A stretch of DNA of 64,000 nt from BD2-11 sp965221785 (lineage in GTDB: Bacteria; Gemmatimonadota; Gemmatimonadetes; Longimicrobiales; Gaopeijiaceae), in NCBI GenBank assembly GCA_965221785.1, contig CBDCSR010000003.1:1-64000 (forward strand). Direction: 5' to 3'. The position numbers and the translations under genes were made by a program. The stretch's first letter is position 1, and each line of letters begins with the position of its first letter. Under the pieces are notes generated by a model, which was given only the letters and a program-made list of their open reading frames with translations, had not been told where the DNA came from and searched no databases. Of this stretch, positions 1 through 7,402 are shown piece by piece.

Positions 1-2
1 GG

Positions 3-149
3 TGGAAGTTCTGGGCCAGTGACGAGTGCGTCATGAACCCGGGATACCTCACCGGTTGCGACTGGGTCGGCGACGACGAGTGCGCGACGTACGCGTGCGG
101 TCAGAAGCTGCCGGGCGGCGGCAACGGCTCAGGAGACGACGACGAGTAG
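3..149 (+). CDS. 3' end of a cysteine-rich peptide gene (5' part outside window)
   Basis: An open frame runs from the first full codon to a TAG at 147-149 and gives 48 residues with no start inside a sensible context, so the gene begins before the window. The tail holds four cysteines (residues 9, 19, 27, 32 of the visible part), two tryptophan-containing segments, a Gly-rich stretch and a final acidic run of three Asp and a Glu. Function is not recognised. It lies about 100 bp upstream of the TonB receptor gene on the same strand. A short Cys-rich secreted peptide beside a receptor and propeller lipoproteins recalls NVEALA-type peptides of Bacteroidota, but only by context. Confidence 0.6.
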   Translation, partial: WKFWASDECVMNPGYLTGCDWVGDDECATYACGQKLPGGGNGSGDDDE

Positions 150-155
150 GATCCG

Positions 156-214
156 CCCCGAAACGGGGGGTGGTGGGCGCGGGCTGGCCTGCCGCCCCCT
201 GGTTCGACCGAACC
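156..214 (+). other. Two short hairpins between the Cys-rich peptide and the TonB receptor
   Basis: CCCCG-AAA-CGGGG (156-168) and GGTTCG-AC-CGAACC (201-214) are perfect short inverted repeats. Neither is followed by a T run, so intrinsic termination is doubtful. They may instead attenuate or stabilise the transcript leading into the receptor gene. Confidence 0.3.
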
Positions 215-251
215 AAGGTAGGAGACAGGGAAGAATGAAAGGAAAGAACAA

Positions 252-2576
252 ATGATCAGCGTAGCAGCAACAGTGGTGGCGGTTGCCTTGCAGCAGGCGG
301 TGGTGACCGGAGTGGTCCGGGACAGTACGGACCTGGAGCCGGTCGCATTCGCGCGAGTGACGGTCGAGATCCCCGAGGTTCCACCAAGGGAAACGGTCAC
401 TGACAGATTCGGCGCCTTTACGATGGCGGGACTCGATGCTGGCGATGCCATCGGCATCCTCACCGTGGATGCCTTCGGATACGCGCCTTGGCGCATGGAA
501 TTGACGCAGGCTTTGGACGGTGAACTCACGATCCTGCTTCGAGCGCAGCCGATCGCGCTTGAGGAGATACGCGTCAATGCACGACGGGCGGCCGACCCGT
601 TGTCGTCGTCTCCGGGAGCCTTCGTGGTGGACCGGGAATTGGTGCGCGCACAGCCCGTGGTGCTGGAAACGGATGTACTCCGCGCCACGGCCCTTTCCCC
701 CGCCGCGTCGCCGGCGTCCGACTGGGTGGCGGCACCGTTCATTCGGGGCGGGGCGAGCGAAGGCACGCCGGTCTTCCTGGACGGAGTGCGGATCTTCAAC
801 CCGTTCCACGTCGGGGGATTCGTGGCGGCGCTCAACGCCGAGGCCGTCAATCGGGTGACTCTGCTCACGGGATCGTCGAGCGAAGCGCTGGCGGTGGGGT
901 CGCTCTCGGGTGCCATCGACGTGGCCACCCGGGATGGGGCGCGGGACAGCTTCCGCTCAAGCGGCTCATTGGGGATTGCCTCGCTCCGCATGTCCGCCGA
1001 GGGACCGGTGGGTCAGTCGGCGTCGTTCCTCGTGGACGCCAGACGCTCATACATCGACCTGCTTACGGCCGGACTGGGAACGATTCTGGACAACTCCACG
1101 GTGCCGTACTCCTTCGGCGACGTTCATGGAAAGTTCACGAAGGATCTCGGTGGGGTTCGCCGACTCTCGCTGACGGGCTACTGGAACGACGAGGGCCTCG
1201 ATTCGAGGCCCGAAGAAGTCCCCGAGGGAGACGCAGCGCTTGGCCGGGCCTCAAGGGCGATTTGGGGAAACATGGCACTGGCCGCACACTACCGGGACCG
1301 GCTTGGCTCGGCCACCCTGGTCGATCTGAGCGTCGGGCACAGCCGGTTCTCGGGCGACTACACGGTGTTTCAGGGCAAGGCGATTGACGCCGACACCTCC
1401 TCGGTCGTGCGCGGCATGATGGGCGAGTACCGGGCCGAAATGCGGCTCCGGCGGCAGTCCGGCGACCTGACGCTAGACGGGGGAGTGCAGGCGACTCGTT
1501 TCGAGGCGTCACACAGCGCCGTCGGCAGTGAGTGGGACGGTAGCGACCCGCACGACCTCTTCGAGGCTTTCGATCTTGCGCCCGCGGCGACGAGGATCGC
1601 TGCGTTCGGCAGCGTGAAGGCAACCATGGGCGGCGGGTTCGCGGTTGGAGGGGGCCTTCGCGCCGACCACTTCTTGGGCGTCGAGGGGGCGCTGTCGCCC
1701 TTCGCGGAGCTGTCGTACCAACGGCCTCGTTGGAGAGCTTGGCTTTCCGCCAGCCGGTCACATCAAGCGCTGTCGTCGATCCGCAGCGAAGAACCGGTCT
1801 CGTCGAGCTATCTGGCCTACGACCTCTTGGCTCCGGTCCAAGAGGGTCCGCTTCTTAGGAACTCCGAAGTGTCCGGCGGCTGGGAGGGCGGCACCCAAGG
1901 CGTGCGCGTTCGGGTGGAAGCCTTCGCCCGGCGGATGGACAATCTTCGTCTTCCCGCCTTGAACAACAATCCCATCGAATCGCTCATGCTCGTCGAGCCG
2001 TCCAGGCGCGAGCTGGGAAGCGGCACGGCCAAGGGGCTGGAGTCCACTTGGAGCTGGGCTCCGGCTGGCGGTGGGGCAACCGTGATCGGCAGCTACCGCT
2101 GGGCCAAAGTGACCCGAACCGTCGGCGGCCGCACCTATACACCCCGATTCCACAGGGATCACGAAGGGGAGTTGAGTGCGAGCCTGCAACGCGGCGGCTC
2201 GACCTGGTCGGTGCGCTTTTCTGCACGCAGCGGACAGCCGACGACGCCCATCGTGGCCTTCTTGCCTTTCGTCGCCTACCAGTCCCCCGATGCGCGCGCG
2301 GGTGGTCTCTACGACGATGTCCTGAACTTCGCAGGAGACTACAACTCGGCGACGCTGCCGCCCTACCTGCGAATCGACGTGGGCTGGCGCGGCTCGAAGG
2401 ACGTGGACTGGTTCGGCGGCGGAACGCTGACGCCTTTCGCCTCCATCGCCAATCTCTTCAGCCTACCCAACGTCGTTGGCGTCGCGCCGGAGCAGCGCAG
2501 GGACGGCGTGACCGAGCGCGTGTACGCGCCACAGCTTCCAATGCTCCCGTTCCTGGGTCTCGAATTCCGATTCTAG
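252..2576 (+). CDS. TonB-dependent outer-membrane receptor with carboxypeptidase-regulatory-like N-terminus
   Basis: The 774-residue product has a short hydrophobic leader (1-14). A carboxypeptidase-regulatory-like beta domain follows (about 18-95, with VVTGVVRDS and GAFTMAGLDAGD). The plug domain (about 115-225) carries PFIRGGASEGTPVFLDGVRI and a GSLSGAIDVATRDG end. The rest is a long beta-barrel region ending in the aromatic LGLEFRF expected of an outer-membrane barrel. This layout is the SusC-like class, which imports or senses ligands across the outer membrane using TonB energy. GGAAAGAA-like purine-rich sequence precedes the ATG. A DUF4249-like lipoprotein gene follows 33 bp downstream, the usual partner arrangement. 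The ligand is unknown. Confidence 0.88.
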   Translation: MISVAATVVAVALQQAVVTGVVRDSTDLEPVAFARVTVEIPEVPPRETVTDRFGAFTMAGLDAGDAIGILTVDAFGYAPWRMELTQALDGELTILLRAQPIALEEIRVNARRAADPLSSSPGAFVVDRELVRAQPVVLETDVLRATALSPAASPASDWVAAPFIRGGASEGTPVFLDGVRIFNPFHVGGFVAALNAEAVNRVTLLTGSSSEALAVGSLSGAIDVATRDGARDSFRSSGSLGIASLRMSAEGPVGQSASFLVDARRSYIDLLTAGLGTILDNSTVPYSFGDVHGKFTKDLGGVRRLSLTGYWNDEGLDSRPEEVPEGDAALGRASRAIWGNMALAAHYRDRLGSATLVDLSVGHSRFSGDYTVFQGKAIDADTSSVVRGMMGEYRAEMRLRRQSGDLTLDGGVQATRFEASHSAVGSEWDGSDPHDLFEAFDLAPAATRIAAFGSVKATMGGGFAVGGGLRADHFLGVEGALSPFAELSYQRPRWRAWLSASRSHQALSSIRSEEPVSSSYLAYDLLAPVQEGPLLRNSEVSGGWEGGTQGVRVRVEAFARRMDNLRLPALNNNPIESLMLVEPSRRELGSGTAKGLESTWSWAPAGGGATVIGSYRWAKVTRTVGGRTYTPRFHRDHEGELSASLQRGGSTWSVRFSARSGQPTTPIVAFLPFVAYQSPDARAGGLYDDVLNFAGDYNSATLPPYLRIDVGWRGSKDVDWFGGGTLTPFASIANLFSLPNVVGVAPEQRRDGVTERVYAPQLPMLPFLGLEFRF

Positions 2577-2609
2577 GGACCTACCAACCGATTGAGAGAG
2601 GATCTCGTC

Positions 2610-3575
2610 ATGCATGACAATTCGATAGACAGGGCTACGGGCCGCGGGGCCAAGCGCCGTGGGCACGGCCCTGCGCACCTCATCGCCGCATATTTGACGG
2701 CACTTGGCGCCGCCGTGGCTGCGGGCGCGTGCGACTACACGCATCCGACGGAAGTCTTCGTCCCCGACGAAGACGTCATAGCGGTCGCCGCCGTGATCAG
2801 TGCGGGATTCGACACCGCCACCTTGCTTGCGACCTACCCGCACCGCGACACCCTGGCCGGTCCGCCGGTGGTCGGTGCCCAACTGTCCGGTCCGGGATGG
2901 ACGGCCACCTTCTCGCAGGGTCCGGACTCGCATACGCCAGAGGGTCTTTGGGCGTGCAATCTGATATCCGGGTCGGTGGCCTGGAAGGGGCCTGTATCAT
3001 GCTTGCGCGCCCAGCTTCCAGAGCCAATCGAGGTGGGCGGCCGCTACACCCTGTCGGGCACCACGGAACTCGGCGCCTTCTCGGGAGCCACCACCGTCCC
3101 TTCCGCTCCGGTGCTCGTCGAGCCATCGGTGCAGTTCGTTGCCACGCCAACCGGTGACACGTTCGGCGTCGATGTACGACACGAGACTCCTGCCGGGGTG
3201 GAGTTCATCGTAGCGGAAGCCGCCAATATCTTGCAGGTCGTCGTGGACAGCACAGGCGACTTGAGCGAGGAGCCCAGATGGATAAAGCGCCTCGCGCCCA
3301 GGGAGCTGAACCCGGAGGCTGATCGCGCTCGCATCACGGTCTGGGGCTATGGTTCCAGTTCGCCCCAGAACGCTTGGCGGCCTCCCGAATTCCGCCTCGA
3401 CCTCCACCTCGTCGGCTTCGACGAGAACTTCGCCCGCTTCGCCCGGCTCCGCTACGACCGTCTTGTGATCCGCCCTTGGCCCAGCTTCGGGCTCAGCGGC
3501 GATGAAGGCATCTTCGGCTACTTCGGAGCCGCATCCCGTTCAAACCCAGTCCAAGTGATTGTGAGGCCAAAATGA
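2610..3575 (+). CDS. DUF4249-like outer-membrane lipoprotein
   Basis: The product has 321 residues from an ATG preceded by GAGAGAGG at about 8 bp. A TTG 18 bp further upstream is possible but lacks a site. The N-terminus is basic, then hydrophobic, and ends at AAVAAGACDY, a lipobox-like cysteine. The body shows the DUF4249-style pattern: an Ig-like segment with GGRYTLSGTTELGAF followed by TTVPSAPVL. DUF4249 proteins typically sit beside TonB receptors as surface partners. The frame overlaps the next start by four bases, so the genes are probably co-translated. The family call is by eye. Confidence 0.65.
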   Translation: MHDNSIDRATGRGAKRRGHGPAHLIAAYLTALGAAVAAGACDYTHPTEVFVPDEDVIAVAAVISAGFDTATLLATYPHRDTLAGPPVVGAQLSGPGWTATFSQGPDSHTPEGLWACNLISGSVAWKGPVSCLRAQLPEPIEVGGRYTLSGTTELGAFSGATTVPSAPVLVEPSVQFVATPTGDTFGVDVRHETPAGVEFIVAEAANILQVVVDSTGDLSEEPRWIKRLAPRELNPEADRARITVWGYGSSSPQNAWRPPEFRLDLHLVGFDENFARFARLRYDRLVIRPWPSFGLSGDEGIFGYFGAASRSNPVQVIVRPK

Positions 3576-4804
3576 AAACTCGATTCCTACCACCACCCCG
3601 ACTCTTCCCAGTACTCCTGAGCGTCGCTGCGCTTGGGTTCGCGGCGGGCGCCTGTGACGGCCCAAGGAACAACGAAAGCGTGCATCCGCTGCCCGGTCGG
3701 ATTCCCGGGAGCGAGGGGGCTACGTCGATCACGCGCGATAGCGTTCCGGGGGACATGGCACCCGCACGGCTGGCGAAGTGGACCGCCGCGCGCGACGCGA
3801 TCCGAAACGCCCGCCTTGTCGTGGCAATCGGCAGCGCGGGGATGGATCATTCGGAACGTTCGGATCCCACGGTCTTCGGAAGTCTGGCCGATGTAGCGGT
3901 CGACACCGCCGGTCTTGTCTACGTTCTCGACGAGCAAGCTCAAGAGGTGCGCGCGTTCGATTTCGCCGGCCGCTTCCTCCACAGATTCGGCGGGTTCGGA
4001 GACGGACCGTCCGAACTTCGGCACGCGATCGGCATCGAACTGCTCGGTGACGGACGGATTCTGGCCGCGTCGCGTGATCTACGCGTCAAGGTGTTCGCGC
4101 CCACCGAGCAAGGATGGAGCGCGACCCAGACAATCGAGGCCCCGGTCGGCCCCCGCGCGATCTGCTCGATGCGCGACGGGCGGGTCTTTGTCAACGGCTA
4201 TCGCCAGGACGCGAACACGCTCGTCCATCAACTGCCGATCTTCGGGACCGACTCGGTTGCCCCTGCCTTCGGAGGAGGCTATCAGGACGAAAACTGGCTC
4301 GTACAGATGGCGCTCGCCGAGGGTGCGCTGGCATGCGCGAATGCCAGACGCGGTCTGGTGGTGCTCGGCCATCGCGCCATCCCGCTGATTCGGGCCTTCG
4401 ACTCGCTCGACGGCTCGCTCGTTTGGGCCTCGAAGCTCGAAACGTTTTCTGGAATGCCCGTCTATCAAGGGGTGAACCAGAGGGGACGAAACTACATTCG
4501 CAAGGGTCGCCCCGCTCAATGGGATGTTCTGGGCTCGGTCCACCCCGTTGCGGAAGGCCACCTGCTGGTTCAGGTGGGCCACGGAAGCATGGTTCGACGG
4601 ACGGTTTCCATCGAGAGCTACCTGCTGGACTCCGAGTCCGGTGCCGGAGCCTTTCTCGGCGATGAGGTGCCGAGAGCCATTCCCTTCGAGGGGGGATATG
4701 TCGCCCTGTACGAGGATCCTTACCCCCGGATCGAGGTGCGGGCATTCGATGATTCCCAGTTGACCAGGATGGCCTCCGCGCCGAAGGGAGTGGCCGGGCA
4801 ATGA
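3572..4804 (+). CDS. Six-bladed beta-propeller lipoprotein
   Basis: The product has 410 residues. A signal sequence ends in GFAAGACDG, a lipobox, so it is probably an outer-membrane lipoprotein. From about residue 90 there are NHL/six-bladed-propeller style repeats such as ADVAVDTAGLVYVLDEQAQ, then VRAFDFAGRFLHRFGG and GDGPSEL. These match the Bacteroidota-type 6-bladed propeller family found beside TonB receptors. ATGA overlaps join it to both the upstream DUF4249-like gene and the downstream thioredoxin-like gene. Catalysis is not evident; ligand binding is the likely role. Confidence 0.75.
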   Translation: MKTRFLPPPRLFPVLLSVAALGFAAGACDGPRNNESVHPLPGRIPGSEGATSITRDSVPGDMAPARLAKWTAARDAIRNARLVVAIGSAGMDHSERSDPTVFGSLADVAVDTAGLVYVLDEQAQEVRAFDFAGRFLHRFGGFGDGPSELRHAIGIELLGDGRILAASRDLRVKVFAPTEQGWSATQTIEAPVGPRAICSMRDGRVFVNGYRQDANTLVHQLPIFGTDSVAPAFGGGYQDENWLVQMALAEGALACANARRGLVVLGHRAIPLIRAFDSLDGSLVWASKLETFSGMPVYQGVNQRGRNYIRKGRPAQWDVLGSVHPVAEGHLLVQVGHGSMVRRTVSIESYLLDSESGAGAFLGDEVPRAIPFEGGYVALYEDPYPRIEVRAFDDSQLTRMASAPKGVAGQ

Positions 4805-5436
4805 CTCGCAAGACAAGGACATGGATCGCCGGTACGGTGTTCACGGTGGGATCGGTTGCGGGCATGGCCCTTGCCACTGTGGGTCTGATCCCCACGGTGG
4901 ACATCGAGCTTGCCGTGCCGGCGCGCGAGGCGCGGGAGTACCGGCCCGGCAGCGTAGCCGCGACCGGAGCCGAAGACGAGATCGTGCTCGTCTATCTGGG
5001 TTCGTCGTCGTGTGGTTGGTCGAATCTACCCGAAGTATCGCGCGCGGTGAGGGACGCGAAGATCCTCATCGCGGCGCATGCGCGGAACGCCGGGATGCGC
5101 TTTTCCACTCTGGGAATCGCTCTGGACGTGGACGCCTCACGCGGCTGGGCGCATCTACGCAAGGCAGGCTTGTTCGATGAGATTGCGGCAGGCATGGGTT
5201 GGGCCAACAGCGGAGCCGACAAGTACGTCTTCGGCAACTTGGCTGGCCCGGCATCCACCCCGCAGCTGCTTGTCGTCCAACGCTCTCTGGGCACCGGCCC
5301 GGGAGGACGCCCGAAGGCGGAATCCGAGCGGGTATTGGTGAGGAAGACCGGCTCGAACGCAATCCTGAGTTGGGTGTCGGAGGGAGCTGCATACGAAGGC
5401 CGGACCGGCGAAGTGCGGGCTGCGGGCGGGATGTGA
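4801..5436 (+). CDS. Membrane-anchored monothiol thioredoxin-like protein
   Basis: The product has 211 residues. One N-terminal hydrophobic segment (about 8-30) acts as an anchor or signal. A thioredoxin-type core starts at IVLVYLGSSSCGWS, where the usual CxxC is Cys-Gly-Trp-Ser, that is a CxxS site. A cis-proline-like ASTPQLLVV follows about 100 residues later. This single cysteine is the only one in the protein. CxxS proteins can act as isomerases, form mixed disulfides or bind ligands, rather than work as full reductases. Its start overlaps the propeller stop by four bases. A Cys-rich peptide lies at the upstream edge of the same module, a possible substrate. Confidence 0.65.
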   Translation: MTRKTRTWIAGTVFTVGSVAGMALATVGLIPTVDIELAVPAREAREYRPGSVAATGAEDEIVLVYLGSSSCGWSNLPEVSRAVRDAKILIAAHARNAGMRFSTLGIALDVDASRGWAHLRKAGLFDEIAAGMGWANSGADKYVFGNLAGPASTPQLLVVQRSLGTGPGGRPKAESERVLVRKTGSNAILSWVSEGAAYEGRTGEVRAAGGM

Positions 5437-5534
5437 TCCCATGGGCCTCATGAGATCGATTCTGAGGAGGTCCCGCGATCAGCGCCGGTCCCTGCGGCGT
5501 CCTCCGGCCGTCCTCTCGCTTCAGGTCCTTCGGT

Positions 5535-5564
5535 GTGGCACGCTGCCGATTGCGTTGCTACAAT
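5535..5564 (+). promoter_or_regulatory. Candidate promoter for the histidine kinase gene
   Basis: GTGGCA (5535-5540), an 18-bp spacer and TACAAT (5559-5564) resemble -35 and -10 elements. The ATG at 5570 lies only 5 bp beyond the -10, so a transcript from here would be leaderless. No ribosome binding site is visible before that ATG. Confidence 0.35.
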
Positions 5565-5569
5565 GCGTC

Positions 5570-6604
5570 ATGCTCACGGACACCCTGCTCAGAGATGTTT
5601 TCGATGCGTCGCCGGACGCCATCTTGGTGGTGGATGACGGAGGCGTTATCCGGGATGCCAACGAGCCCGCTGCGACCATGTTCGGATGGGATCGTGGTGA
5701 GTTGGTCGGGCTGAGTGTCGATCTGCTGGTGCCCTTCCAGCATCGCGCGCGCCACGCGGAACTCCGGGCGGAATACGCGCTCCAACCCCGTGCCCGGCCA
5801 ATGGGACACGGCTTGCTCCTGCACGGGGAACGCCGAGACGGCAGTCAGTTCCCGGTCGAAATCGCGCTCACGCCCTGGCAACCCGCCGGGGACGAACCCA
5901 TGGTTGTCTGCACGGTTCGAGACCTGTCCCGATTCGACCGATGGCGCAGCATGTCCATGGCGAGGGAAGAAGCTGCGGAGGCGGAGCGGACCCGAATGGC
6001 CGCCGAGTTGCACGACGACATCGTCCAGCGGATGGTCTTCATCAAGCACCGCTTCACTACCCTGCGGGACACGCAGGGCCTGTCCGGCGACGACGACCGT
6101 CTGCTTGAGCTGAGCTCAGCCATTGATGACACCATCGCGTCAATCGAGCGGATCTGCCGTGGTCTGACGCCGCTGGAACTCAAGCACTTCGGACTGAGCT
6201 TCGCGTTGCGGATCCTGTTTCGCGAACATTCCGAAGCAGGGTTCGCGGTTCAAAGCGATCTCATGGAAGTGGGGCGCGAACTGGACCCGGCGAAAGCACT
6301 TTCCCTGTTTCGCATCGTCCAGGAGTCCCTTTCCAACGCGCGCGAGCATTCGGGAGCCGACGAAGCTGTCGTCACCCTGACCCGCGATTCCGAGTGGATC
6401 GAAGTTGAAGTGAGGGACGCTGGCGTCGGTTTCGATACCGCCGCCGTCGCTTCGTCGGGGAGCGGCATCGGGCTCCTCGGGATGAGTGAACGAGCCGCCA
6501 TGGTCGACGGGCTCTTCGAGGTGCGAAGCAGCCTCGGCAGTGGCACCGGAATCCGGGTTCGCGTTCCGGTGGATGAGCATGCTACGGCGGAGGACGAGCT
6601 GTGA
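5570..6604 (+). CDS. PAS-domain sensor histidine kinase (NarL-type, HisKA_3)
   Basis: The product has 344 residues from the ATG at 5570. A longer start at 5441 adds 43 Arg-rich residues that do not look like part of the PAS fold. Residues about 5-125 form a PAS domain (FDASPDAILVVDDGGVIRDA). The phospho-accepting His148 sits in ELHDDIVQRM, and a HATPase domain follows with RIVQESLSNAREHS and DAGVGFD. There is no transmembrane segment, so it is a cytoplasmic sensor. Its stop overlaps the start of the response regulator, its evident partner. The upstream genes suggest the pair senses or controls the receptor/propeller module. Confidence 0.88.
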   Translation: MLTDTLLRDVFDASPDAILVVDDGGVIRDANEPAATMFGWDRGELVGLSVDLLVPFQHRARHAELRAEYALQPRARPMGHGLLLHGERRDGSQFPVEIALTPWQPAGDEPMVVCTVRDLSRFDRWRSMSMAREEAAEAERTRMAAELHDDIVQRMVFIKHRFTTLRDTQGLSGDDDRLLELSSAIDDTIASIERICRGLTPLELKHFGLSFALRILFREHSEAGFAVQSDLMEVGRELDPAKALSLFRIVQESLSNAREHSGADEAVVTLTRDSEWIEVEVRDAGVGFDTAAVASSGSGIGLLGMSERAAMVDGLFEVRSSLGSGTGIRVRVPVDEHATAEDEL

Positions 6605-7254
6605 GCTGGGACACGAAGGTGCTCATCGTTGACGACCATGAGATGGTACGGGCGGGTCTACGGGCGATCATCGAGAGTACCGGCCGAATGAAGGTGGTTG
6701 GCGAGGCTGCCGACGGCGAGGAGGCGATTCGGCTGGCACGGAGACTCGAACCCGACGTGATCCTGATGGACATCGACATGCCTCGGCTGGACGGCATCGA
6801 AGCAACCCGGCGAATGAGCGCGATGGAGCTTGGCGGAGGGGTCCTGATCCTCACCAGACACGACCACGAGGAGTACCTTGAACCGATCATGTCGGCGGGC
6901 GCGATGGGTTTCATCAGGAAGAGCCGGGGGCCGGACGACCTGGTCCGGGCTGTGGATCTGATCGCCGCCGGACGGACAACGATGCCACGCGTGGCGTCGC
7001 AGCTCTACATGAGGAGACGGCGGGAATTCGACGCCCAGCCGGAATCCCCGCTGGCCGCCCTGAACGATCAGGAACGCGAAATCCTGAGGCTGACCGCCAG
7101 AGGCTATACGGCAAGCCAGATTGCCGGCAAGATGTCCCTGGCGCGGAAGACAATCGAAAACTACCGTGCCCGCCTCAAGGAGAAACTTGGGTTGCGCGAC
7201 CGGTCGGACTGGGTGGACTTGGCGCTCAAGTCGGGCTTGCTGCTGGACGAGTAG
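6601..7254 (+). CDS. LuxR/NarL-family response regulator
   Basis: The product has 217 residues. The receiver domain (1-120) has acidic residues DD at 11-12, the phospho-acceptor Asp57 in VILMDIDMP and the switch Thr in LILTRHD. The C-terminal LuxR helix-turn-helix (about 150-212) reads LNDQEREILRLTARGYT followed by KTIENYRARL. The GTG start overlaps the kinase stop (GTGA), the standard arrangement for a cognate kinase-regulator pair. Targets are likely the adjacent receptor genes or the LRR protein gene directly downstream, by inference. Confidence 0.9.
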   Translation: MSWDTKVLIVDDHEMVRAGLRAIIESTGRMKVVGEAADGEEAIRLARRLEPDVILMDIDMPRLDGIEATRRMSAMELGGGVLILTRHDHEEYLEPIMSAGAMGFIRKSRGPDDLVRAVDLIAAGRTTMPRVASQLYMRRRREFDAQPESPLAALNDQEREILRLTARGYTASQIAGKMSLARKTIENYRARLKEKLGLRDRSDWVDLALKSGLLLDE

Positions 7255-7402
7255 GATAGGGCTATCTTCCCTCGTCCCGTCTGCCGAGTCGAAATTGCTC
7301 TTGGTTGTCGAGAGCCCCTGAATGGCGGACCTTGTCGGGTCGCAAGAGGCCCACGGAATCGGACCCGAAAAGCATGACACTCATGAGCCCCCGGACAAGC
7401 AA

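Noticed and set aside
156..168. Hairpin CCCCG-AAA-CGGGG as an intrinsic terminator of the Cys-rich peptide gene
   Set aside because: No T run follows the stem.
235..255. Six-codon mini-frame (MKGKNK) overlapping the TonB receptor start as ATGA
   Set aside because: Too short to support as a leader peptide without conservation; the purine-rich sequence is more simply the receptor's ribosome site.
5537..5552. Sigma-54-like TGGCACG upstream of the histidine kinase
   Set aside because: The TTGC element is at the wrong distance: 13 instead of 10 bases between GG and GC.
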